From assembly GCA_013362385.1 (NCBI GenBank), contig JABFWC010000035.1, positions 1-14,142 of the forward strand: DNA of 14,142 bases. The letters are read 5' to 3'. Below are positions 7,102 to 12,963 of this stretch, piece by piece. The stretch's first letter is position 1, and each line of letters begins with the position of its first letter. The notes beneath the pieces were generated by a model, which ran no database searches, was not told where the DNA came from, and saw nothing but the letters and a program-made list of their open reading frames with translations. Origin of the DNA: Pseudarthrobacter sp. (GTDB taxonomy: Bacteria; Actinomycetota; Actinomycetes; Actinomycetales; Micrococcaceae). Made by a program: the position numbers and the translations under genes.

Positions 7102-8238
7102 GTGAATTTCGCCGGAAGCCTCGGCCCCGGCCCCCGCAGCCTCGAAGTGCAGGACCTCGCCAGCTTCGACCGCCTCGTGGCCGCCGGCGCGGTCAACCTG
7201 CACGGCTGGCACGCCCAGTCGCTGGACCTGCGGGGGCGGTCCGCGGCGCTCAAAAGCGTGAACGTCGAGGGCGCCATGTTCCTGGGCTGCACCTTCGACG
7301 AGGGCATGGAGGGCAACCTCCGCAGCCGAGGCGCCCTGATCTTTCCCAAGCTGGTAGGGGTCCCCTTCGACCCTTACCGGGCCACGCTGTACTCCCCAGG
7401 TGAGCTCTATGCGGGCCTGGCCACGTCCCCCTACGAGGAACTGCCGGACGCCCGCATCTACCACTGGACCATCCAGCCCGGCCAGCGGCACAGGGTGGAC
7501 TCCACGCTCGCCTCGGCCCTGCACGACCACGCGATCGGCGACGCGCTGGATGAGCTGACCCGGTCCGCGGACTGGACCCGGGATTCCGTGGTCGGCGTCA
7601 TGGGCGGCCATGCCGCGCCCCGCGGCAGCGCTGACTTCGCCCAGGCGGCGCGGCTGGGAAAGTTGCTCGCCCGGGACGGCCACGCCGTCGCCACCGGCGG
7701 CGGTCCGGGCGCCATGGAGGCGGCGAACCTGGGTGCCTACCTGAGCCGGGCGTCCGACGGCGACCTGGAGGCGGCGCTTGGGACGCTCGCCGGCGTCCCG
7801 GGGTTCCGTCCCTCAGTGTCGGCGTGGGCACGCGCGGCGGCAGCCGTCGTCGAGCGCCATCCCGGCGGGACGCCGTCCCTGGGGATCCCCACCTGGTTCT
7901 ACGGGCACGAGCCGCCCAACTATTTCGCCACCCATATCGCCAAATACTTCGCGAACGCCATCCGGGAAGCGATCCTGCTGGAACTGTGCCACGGCGGCAT
8001 CATCTTCCTGCCCGGAGCCGCGGGCACCGTCCAGGAGATTTTCCAGGACGCCTGCGAGAACTACTACGGGGCACGCGAGAAGGTGGCCCCGATGGTTCTG
8101 GTGGGACGCCGGCACTGGGAAGAGGATTACCCTGCCTGGCCGATGCTGCGCAGCCTCGCGGCCGGGCGGACCATGGCGGACTACATCTTCCTGGTGGACA
8201 CGGTGGACGAGGCCGTCGAGGTGCTGCGCCGCCGCTAG
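7102..8238 (+). CDS. LOG-family Rossmann-fold nucleotide-binding protein with long N-terminal region
   Basis: A 378-residue protein whose C-terminal part (about 160-378) is a LOG/lysine-decarboxylase-like Rossmann domain. It has VVGVMGGHAAPRG at 163-175, the GGGPGAMEAAN loop at 199-209 and LPGAAGTVQE at 303-312. The last matches the PGGxGTxxE phosphoribohydrolase motif with Ala for the second Gly. Relatives cleave nucleoside monophosphates to base and ribose phosphate. Whether this one does is unknown, because classical LOG proteins are about half as long. Residues 1-160 have no fold I recognise (YSPGELYAGLATSPYEEL is a distinctive stretch). GTG at 7102 is the only conventional start, with GGGA (7091-7094) as a weak ribosome binding site. 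It ends 10 bases from the convergent VIT1 gene. A cytokinin role should not be assumed. Confidence 0.85.
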   Translation: MNFAGSLGPGPRSLEVQDLASFDRLVAAGAVNLHGWHAQSLDLRGRSAALKSVNVEGAMFLGCTFDEGMEGNLRSRGALIFPKLVGVPFDPYRATLYSPGELYAGLATSPYEELPDARIYHWTIQPGQRHRVDSTLASALHDHAIGDALDELTRSADWTRDSVVGVMGGHAAPRGSADFAQAARLGKLLARDGHAVATGGGPGAMEAANLGAYLSRASDGDLEAALGTLAGVPGFRPSVSAWARAAAAVVERHPGGTPSLGIPTWFYGHEPPNYFATHIAKYFANAIREAILLELCHGGIIFLPGAAGTVQEIFQDACENYYGAREKVAPMVLVGRRHWEEDYPAWPMLRSLAAGRTMADYIFLVDTVDEAVEVLRRR

Positions 8239-8255
8239 CCGGCTGCCGCTAGCCG
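8231..8255. repeat. 11-bp tandem repeat covering two convergent stop codons
   Basis: GCCGCTAGCCG occurs at 8231-8241 and again at 8245-8255. Each copy contains the palindrome GCTAGC and a stop codon: TAG of the LOG-family gene in the first, and the reverse-strand TAG of the VIT1 gene in the second. The two GCTAGC units can pair as a 6-bp hairpin with an 8-base loop and may form a weak shared terminator. Confidence 0.45.
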
Positions 8256-9391
8256 ACGACCGTGCCGAAGACCAGGCCGAGCAGGTACGTCACGGCTGCC
8301 GCGCCCAGGCCGATGGCAAGCTGGCGCAGGCCGCGGGTGAGCGGGGAGGTGCCGGACAGCAGGCCGACCGTGCCGCCGGTTGCCAGCAGCGCGACGCCCA
8401 CCAGGGCCCCGGCCGCCGCCAGGGCGGGGACGCCCGTAAGGCCGAACAGGAACGGCAGGATGGGCACAATCGCGCCGGAGGCGAAGAAGCAGAAGCTGGA
8501 CAGAGCCGCGCCCCATGCCGTGCCCACGGCCTCGTGCTGGTCCTCCTCCTCGGGCAGTTCCGGCCGCAGCGACAGGCTCGGGTCGCAGTCGCAGGACAGC
8601 AGGCCCATCCGCTCGGCAACCCTGTGCTCGGCGGCCTCACGCGACATCCCCCGGGCCAGGTACACCAGGAGGAGTTCGTTGTGTTCAAGGTCGAGCTTGG
8701 GCGCGGCAGCCAGGGTGATCTGTGTGGGGCGGGTGGCCGCCAGCAGTTCGCGCTGGGACCGGACGGAGATAAACTCGCCGGCCCCCATCGACATGGCGCC
8801 GGCCAACAGCCCGGCGATCCCACTGAGCAGCACCACGCTGCTGGCCACGCCGGACGCCGCCATGCCCATCACCAGGGACAGGTTGCTGACCAGGCCGTCG
8901 TTGGCGCCGAAGACTGCGGCGCGGAACGTGCCGGCCAGCCGGTTGCGGCCGCGGGTCGCCAGGCCGCGTACCACTTCCTCGTGGATCTGCTCATCAGCGG
9001 CCATGGCATCGGTGGCGTTGGGATCCTTGGCGTAGGGGGAGCGACCCTCGGCGCGCTGGGCGAGCGCCAGCACGAACACCGAGCCGAAGTGCCGGGCCAG
9101 GAAGCCCAGGAACCGGCTCCGGGCCGACGCCTTCCTGGGTTTGCCGGCGTGCTCCCCGAGCAGCCCCAGCCAGTGCGCCTCGTGCCGGCCCTCTGCCTCG
9201 GCCAGTGCGAGGAGGATGTCACGCTCTTCGCCGTGGCGGTTTTGGGCAAGGTCGCGGTAGACCGCCGCCTCCGCGCGTTCGTCGGCGAGGTACTGGCGCC
9301 AGCGCTTGATGTTCGCCGGCGACGGGGGGGCCGGGGTTCCGGCGGGTTCTGCGGGGCCGCTGTGGGAATCGGGACGGGCGTGCTGGGACAC
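8249..9391 (-). CDS. Ferritin-like (rubrerythrin)/VIT1-CCC1 fusion, probable iron/manganese membrane transporter
   Basis: A 380-residue fusion of the 'erythrin-VIT' kind. A disordered Pro/Ala-rich leader precedes a ferritin-like helical domain (about 28-145). Candidate di-iron residues are E38/E41 and Y45 in DERAEAAVY, E67/H70 in AEAEGRHEAH and E134/H137 in DEQIHEE. The VIT1 membrane domain follows from about 155 (FGANDGLVSNLSLVMGM) with about five hydrophobic segments and a cytosolic charged loop. Related proteins (MbfA-type) export iron or manganese under peroxide or metal stress. An ATG at 9436 would add 15 residues. I prefer the GTG at 9391 because AGGAG (9397-9401) lies 5 bases before it and the ATG has no ribosome binding site. 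A TAGGCT (9445-9440) may be the -10 box. It is monocistronic and convergent with the LOG-family gene. Confidence 0.9.
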   Translation of the reverse strand: MSQHARPDSHSGPAEPAGTPAPPSPANIKRWRQYLADERAEAAVYRDLAQNRHGEERDILLALAEAEGRHEAHWLGLLGEHAGKPRKASARSRFLGFLARHFGSVFVLALAQRAEGRSPYAKDPNATDAMAADEQIHEEVVRGLATRGRNRLAGTFRAAVFGANDGLVSNLSLVMGMAASGVASSVVLLSGIAGLLAGAMSMGAGEFISVRSQRELLAATRPTQITLAAAPKLDLEHNELLLVYLARGMSREAAEHRVAERMGLLSCDCDPSLSLRPELPEEEDQHEAVGTAWGAALSSFCFFASGAIVPILPFLFGLTGVPALAAAGALVGVALLATGGTVGLLSGTSPLTRGLRQLAIGLGAAAVTYLLGLVFGTVVG

Positions 9392-9593
9392 TGGTACTCC
9401 TGGGCTGGAAAGGGCAATTAGTCGCGCCTTTGCCATGCCAGCCTACTGCGCATTTCCGCGGTTTTTCGGCTGGCTAACCTCCCTGTGAGGTTTCGGTCCG
9501 CCTCATTTCCGCGTGCCGGGTTCCGGGCTTGGGGCCGCGGTCTTGACCCCTTTCGTGCCTGCGGGGTGGTGGCCGGACTACTCGCCGCGGCTA

Positions 9594-9646
9594 TTGACCC
9601 GTCTGCCCGGCCGGTGCTGTGATGAAGGTGTGGCGCTGCCTGCGCC
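9594..9646 (+). promoter_or_regulatory. Candidate promoter and 5' hairpin of the acidic-protein gene
   Basis: The 298-base gap 9392-9689 separates divergent genes. TTGACC (9594-9599) and TGTGAT (9618-9623), 18 bases apart, resemble a housekeeping promoter. A transcript from about 9630 would begin with the perfect hairpin GGCGC-TGCCT-GCGCC (9632-9646). Nearer the VIT1 gene an AACCTC/GAGGTT repeat (9476-9492) is the only other symmetry I see. Confidence 0.4.
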
Positions 9647-9689
9647 CTACCTGTAAGAGCACGTCAGGCGAACAAACGGAGGTTCAATC

Positions 9690-9917
9690 ATGAGCACCAC
9701 CGGACAGCACCCGGACATGCCGCACCTGGACGCCGTAGAAGCGGACCCCGCCTACGACTACGCCGAGGATGCACCGGTAGATGATGCGGACTGGGATGCC
9801 GAGGACGAGTTCCTTGACGAGGAAGAGCCAGTGGTCCAGGCCCCGCCGGTAGTCATCGACGCCGAGGACCGTGAGGTCCCGCTGGACGATGACGAACCCC
9901 GCGACACAGGGGAGTAG
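9690..9917 (+). CDS. Small, highly acidic hypothetical protein
   Basis: A 75-residue protein of unknown function. It has 17 Asp and 11 Glu against two Arg and no Lys, so the net charge is near -26. It has no Cys, no membrane segment and no signal peptide. A proline/valine stretch (EPVVQAPPVVID, 46-57) splits two acidic blocks, and the chain is probably disordered. The gene is believable because a full GGAGG (9678-9682) lies 7 bases before the ATG, a candidate promoter lies upstream and a strong terminator follows 6 bases after the stop. It thus forms a self-contained transcription unit. A role as a cation-binding or basic-protein-binding factor would be a guess. No partner gene is suggested by the neighbours. 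Confidence 0.75.
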   Translation: MSTTGQHPDMPHLDAVEADPAYDYAEDAPVDDADWDAEDEFLDEEEPVVQAPPVVIDAEDREVPLDDDEPRDTGE

Positions 9918-9922
9918 GGCTT

Positions 9923-9974
9923 ACGACGACGGCGCCTCCTTTCGCGTGACAGCGAAAGGAGGCGCCGTCGTCGT
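9923..9974 (+). terminator. Perfect 23-bp stem-loop terminator without U-tract
   Basis: Arms 9923-9945 and 9952-9974 are exact reverse complements, closing a 6-base loop GTGACA. The stem starts 5 bases after the acidic-protein stop. No T-run follows, as is common for actinobacterial terminators. The symmetric stem could stop transcription from either side and insulates the XRE-cupin gene. Confidence 0.9.
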
Positions 9975-10066
9975 GCCCGAAGCATTTTGTGCCGCGTCAT
10001 AATCCGGCCGCCGATTAGGATTGCTCCAGAGCGGAGCCGCGCTGCCGGCCCATGAAAGGTTCGTAG

Positions 10067-10642
10067 ATGAAGGCACTGCCAGTTGAGCCGAGCAACGTCC
10101 CCGTTGCCATCGGGTCCAGGATCCGGGCCGCCCGGCAGTCCCAACGGCTCACCATCGAGCAGGTTGCCGACGCCACCGGGCTGACCAAGGGGTTCCTCAG
10201 TCGGGTGGAGCGCGACCTCACCTCACCCTCCGTCGCCTCCTTGGTGACCCTGTGCCAGGTCCTCTCCATCTCCATCGGCGACCTCTTCGCGGCCCCCGAA
10301 ACGCACCTCACCAGGCGGAACGACGGCCCCCGCATTTCGCTTGGCGGCCAGGGCATCGTGGAGCGGCTGCTGACAGCCCGCTCGGAACGTCGCGTCCAGA
10401 TCATCCAGGCGGTGATCGAGCCGCACGGCCGCGGGGAATCGGAGCTGTATGCGGTGGACTGCGACGTGGACGTGCTGCATGTGGTCAAGGGGTCCATCAA
10501 GCTGATCCTGACCAATGAGGAGTATGAGCTCGGCGCCGGCGACACCGTCACCTTCCCGGGGCGCGAGCCGCATACCTGGGTCAACCCTACGGACAAGCCG
10601 GTCGAGGTGCTGTGGGTCCTGGTGCCCGCCGCGAGCAGGTAA
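10067..10642 (+). CDS. XRE-family HTH regulator with C-terminal cupin (PuuR-like architecture)
   Basis: A 191-residue regulator. An XRE/Cro-type HTH spans about residues 13-72 (IGSRIRAARQSQRLTIEQVA, then the recognition segment TKGFLSRVERDLTSPS). A single small-molecule-binding cupin spans about 112-188 (GSIKLILTNEEYELGAGDT, then REPHTWVNPTDKP). This is the layout and size of E. coli PuuR, the repressor of putrescine use. GAAAGG (10054-10059) lies 7 bases before the ATG. A CATAAT box (9998-10003) may be part of its promoter. It points toward the agmatinase/ThDP gene pair 1.2 kb downstream and may control it, but an unrelated gene lies between. The ligand cannot be read from the sequence. Confidence 0.88.
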   Translation: MKALPVEPSNVPVAIGSRIRAARQSQRLTIEQVADATGLTKGFLSRVERDLTSPSVASLVTLCQVLSISIGDLFAAPETHLTRRNDGPRISLGGQGIVERLLTARSERRVQIIQAVIEPHGRGESELYAVDCDVDVLHVVKGSIKLILTNEEYELGAGDTVTFPGREPHTWVNPTDKPVEVLWVLVPAASR

Positions 10643-10654
10643 TCCTCCCGGGCG

Positions 10655-10763
10655 TGCATTCCAGCCCAGTTACTTATGGTCGTCCCCGTCGGGGAGCCTG
10701 CCGCTTTCCCGGGATTCCGCAGTGCGGGGTGCATGGCTGAGGGAGTAACTGGGGTGGAGTGCA
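10655..10763. repeat. Palindromic repeat element, copy 1
   Basis: A 109-bp element with terminal inverted arms at 10655-10674 and 10744-10763 that match at 18 of 20 positions (core CCCAGTTACT / AGTAACTGGG). Inside are two small perfect hairpins: TCCCC-GTC-GGGGA at 10683-10695 and CCGC-AGT-GCGG at 10717-10727. It fills the gap between the convergent XRE-cupin and DUF559 genes, ending 3 bases before the latter's stop. Its left arm matches the left arm of copy 2 (11675-11694) at 17 of 20 bases. It may double as a bidirectional terminator. Confidence 0.78.
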
Positions 10764-10766
10764 TGA

Positions 10767-11597
10767 TCACCGGCCCGGTTTGCGTTTCCCTGCCGCAAGG
10801 ACGGTGTTGATTTCCGATATCACCATGCTGGGATCGAACCAGATTTGCTCCGGCATGTAGCGAAGGACTGCGTAGCCGCTGACGGTGGACGCGTTGTTCC
10901 GGGCGCGGTCGCGGAGCATGTCCCCGCGCTTGGAGTGGAATGCGAAGCCGTCAACCTCCACAATCAGGAAACCGCCCAGCAGGAAGTCCACCCGGCCGAT
11001 CCCGGGCAGAAAGACTTGGGACGCGTACTCGATCCCGTGTTTTCGGAACAGGTGCGCAAGGTCGACCTCAACGATGGATTCCGCACGAATGTCGAGTTCG
11101 CGTAGAACACGTCTGGCAGTCCCGGACCGGTCAGCCAGGAGCTGGGATGCGAGGAGTTCACGCGGCACTGCATGCAACCTGATGGCCGAGGTCGCCATAG
11201 CGGTGGAAGCCGGGGCCGGCAGGCACCCCAAGGCATGAAGGGCCACGTCTTCGACAGCGGCCAGCGGTAGAAGCGGATGACCCTGGAACCGAACGGTGCG
11301 ATGCCGCACGAAACCGCTGCCGTGGCCATGATTGCAGGCCAGGTGGAGCCGGGCGGGAGGCTTGCGCAGCCAGAGCCCGTAATGGACGGCGGCGCTGGCG
11401 CAGCTCAGCCTGCCGTTGTTCAAGACTGCTGCAAGGATTCCTTCGTCGCACCCGGGTAGGACGAAGACCCCGCGCCTGGGTTGGGCGGCACCGCACTCCT
11501 TGAGGCGCAGGAGCTCCCGGCGGGGGAACCCGGCATTGAGGAGTTGTGCGGACCGGGCCACCCCGCCGGCCTGTTTCAGGTAGTCAAAGATGTCCAC
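10767..11597 (-). CDS. AbiEi-like N-terminus with DUF559 (endonuclease-like) C-terminal domain
   Basis: A 276-residue protein. Residues 1-50 resemble the winged-helix start of AbiEi-type antitoxin/regulators (QAGGVARSAQLLNAGFPRRE, then RRGVFVLPG). Residues about 170-270 form a DUF559/Vsr-like fold of the PD-(D/E)XK group, with D204 in GRVDFLLGG, E214 and D216 in LIVEVDGFAFH, then the R/D-rich MLRDRARNN and YAVLRYMPEQI. Nuclease activity is plausible but unproven. No AbiEii toxin gene is adjacent. The start is a GTG at 11597 without a clear ribosome binding site, so the true start is less certain than usual. It is convergent with the XRE-cupin gene, divergent from the agmatinase gene and flanked on both sides by related palindromic elements. 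Genes of this type are common in Actinobacteria and often solitary. Confidence 0.86.
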   Translation of the reverse strand: MDIFDYLKQAGGVARSAQLLNAGFPRRELLRLKECGAAQPRRGVFVLPGCDEGILAAVLNNGRLSCASAAVHYGLWLRKPPARLHLACNHGHGSGFVRHRTVRFQGHPLLPLAAVEDVALHALGCLPAPASTAMATSAIRLHAVPRELLASQLLADRSGTARRVLRELDIRAESIVEVDLAHLFRKHGIEYASQVFLPGIGRVDFLLGGFLIVEVDGFAFHSKRGDMLRDRARNNASTVSGYAVLRYMPEQIWFDPSMVISEINTVLAAGKRKPGR

Positions 11598-11675
11598 CAG
11601 GCCATTGGAGGCCGTGCGGAAAGCCCCAGGAAGGATGCGCGGGCCCTATGTGGACAACTCCCTGAGTGGGTTTGT

Positions 11676-11791
11676 GCGTTCCTGCCCAGTTGCTTTTCCG
11701 GCCTGCCGGGTCGGGTCGGCAGAAAGGCCGGAAACCCGCGGCCGGGGAAAGCTGAGTCGGCGCGGAGCCGGGAGTAACTGGGCAGGAACGC
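11676..11791. repeat. Palindromic repeat element, copy 2
   Basis: A 116-bp element with 19-base arms at 11676-11694 and 11773-11791 that are complementary except for one G/T wobble (GCGTTCCTGCCCAGTTGCT against its partner). Nested inside is a second hairpin, TTTCCGGCCT (11695-11704) / AGGCCGGAAA (11725-11734), with an alternative TGCCG/CGGCA stem at 11704-11721. Both copies read GGGAGTAACTGGG at their right end and AGTTRCTTWT at the left, so they lie in the same orientation. It sits in the 297-base gap between the divergent DUF559 and agmatinase genes, so it is not simply a terminator. Confidence 0.82.
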
Positions 11792-11818
11792 GACCGCCAA
11801 AAACTAGTGGGTAAACAG

Positions 11819-11850
11819 TTGATGCTCATTAGAAAACACCCGTGTATGAT
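11819..11850 (+). promoter_or_regulatory. Possible agmatinase promoter region
   Basis: TATGAT (11845-11850) is a good -10 candidate. TTGATG (11819-11824) would be its -35 but stands 20 bases away. TGATG-CT-CATTA (11820-11831), a near-palindrome, overlaps it and could be a regulator site. The AT-rich stretch 11797-11850 contrasts with its surroundings. Confidence 0.28.
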
Positions 11851-11872
11851 GGCAGTCACAACCGTCCCCCAA

Positions 11873-11897
11873 CTCCTCAAAGGAGGCGCCTCCATTG
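11873..11897 (+). promoter_or_regulatory. Agmatinase ribosome binding site within two competing hairpins
   Basis: AAAGGAGG (11879-11886) lies 8 bases before the TTG start at 11895 and decides that start. Its GGAG can pair upstream as CTCCT-CAA-AGGAG (11873-11885). It can also pair downstream within the exact palindrome GGAGGCGCCTCC (11882-11893) as GGAG-GCGC-CTCC. Either fold would hide the ribosome binding site. Confidence 0.5.
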
Positions 11898-12959
11898 GAA
11901 GAGCTGCGCATCGAAGCCAACGGCAACCTTGGCCCCATCGACTCATCCCGGATTCCCCGCTACGCCGGCGCCGCCACCTATGCCCGCCTGCCCCGCCTGG
12001 ACCAGGTGGCCACGGCGGATGTCACGGTGGTTGGGGTCCCCTTCGACTCGGGCGTCTCCTACCGCCCCGGGGCACGCTTCGGCGCCAACCACGTCCGGGA
12101 GGCCAGCCGGCTGCTGCGCCCCTACAACCCGGCCTGGGATGTCAGCCCCTTCGAAAACATCCAGGTGGCCGACGCCGGGGACATGGCCGTCAACCCGTTC
12201 AACATCAACGAGGCCATCGAGACCATCCAGCAGAACGCGCTCGACCTCACCGCCGCAGGCAGCAAGCTGCTGACACTGGGCGGCGACCATACCATTGCGC
12301 TGCCGCTGCTCCGTGCCGCCGCCGAGCGCGCCGGCGGCCCCATCGCGATGCTCCACTTCGACGCGCACCTGGACACCTGGGACACCTACTTCGGTGCCGA
12401 ATACACCCACGGCACCCCGTTCCGCCGCGCGGTTGAGGAAGGCATCCTGGACACCGAGGCCATCAGCCACATCGGCACCCGCGGACCGCTGTACGGGAAG
12501 AAGGATCTCGACGACGACCACCGCTTCGGGTTCGGCATCGTCACCTCCGCGGACGTCTACTACCAAGGAGTCCTGGAAACGGTGGCCAAGGTCCGCGACC
12601 GCATCGGCAACCGGCCCCTCTACATCTCCGTGGACATCGACGTCCTGGACCCCGCCCACGCGCCCGGCACCGGGACCCCTGAAGCGGGCGGCATCACCAG
12701 CCGCGAACTCCTCGAAATCATCCGGGGCTTCCGCGGGATGAACCTGGTGGGCGCCGACGTCGTGGAAGTATCCCCGGCCTACGACCACGCCGAAATCACC
12801 GGAGTAGCAGCAAGCCACGTGGCCTACGAACTGGTGACCCTGATGGCGGATAACGCAACGCCCGGAAGCCGCTTCGGAGCGGACACCGGCTACCAGGCCC
12901 AGGCCCTCGGCCGGGAAGTGCGCCAGCCGGCAGGCTTCGCCGCAGCCGCCAAGGAGTAG
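11895..12959 (+). CDS. speB: Agmatinase-family ureohydrolase (agmatinase or guanidino-acid hydrolase)
   Basis: A 354-residue binuclear-manganese ureohydrolase that releases urea from a guanidino substrate. All metal motifs are intact: GGDHT with H132; HFDAHLD with D156, H158 and D160; and [19 protein letters not shown] with D247 and D249. THGTPFRRA (171-179) and the [13 protein letters not shown] signature (291-303) place it with agmatinases/guanidinobutyrases rather than arginases. It is longer than the roughly 310-residue norm, with about 35 extra residues at the start and 25 at the end. The start is TTG, supported by AAAGGAGG. Its last codons contain AAGGAG, the ribosome binding site of the next gene, so the two are coupled. 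The ThDP neighbour makes 4-guanidinobutyrate a real alternative to agmatine. Motifs alone do not settle the substrate. Confidence 0.9.
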   Translation: MEELRIEANGNLGPIDSSRIPRYAGAATYARLPRLDQVATADVTVVGVPFDSGVSYRPGARFGANHVREASRLLRPYNPAWDVSPFENIQVADAGDMAVNPFNINEAIETIQQNALDLTAAGSKLLTLGGDHTIALPLLRAAAERAGGPIAMLHFDAHLDTWDTYFGAEYTHGTPFRRAVEEGILDTEAISHIGTRGPLYGKKDLDDDHRFGFGIVTSADVYYQGVLETVAKVRDRIGNRPLYISVDIDVLDPAHAPGTGTPEAGGITSRELLEIIRGFRGMNLVGADVVEVSPAYDHAEITGVAASHVAYELVTLMADNATPGSRFGADTGYQAQALGREVRQPAGFAAAAKE

Positions 12960-12963
12960 CGCC

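Noticed and set aside
7778..9421. 547-codon plus-strand open frame across the LOG-family and VIT1 genes
   Set aside because: It is Arg/Pro/Ala-rich and has no recognisable domain. It overlaps two genes with clear motifs and ribosome binding sites.
9476..9492. AACCTC/GAGGTT hairpin near the VIT1 gene
   Set aside because: It is a short stem without T-run or clear position relative to a promoter, and could be chance.
10001..10022. AATCC/GGATT inverted repeat before the XRE-cupin gene
   Set aside because: Five-base arms are too short to call an operator without conservation data.
10052..10066. Five-codon frame ATG...TAG directly before the XRE-cupin ATG
   Set aside because: It is in the same frame, too short to interpret, and overlaps the probable ribosome binding site of the real gene.
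9955..11890. AAAGGAGGCGCC shared by the terminator arm (9955-9966) and the agmatinase ribosome binding site (11879-11890)
   Set aside because: A 12-base match is expected by chance in a GC-rich window of this size, and the flanks do not agree.
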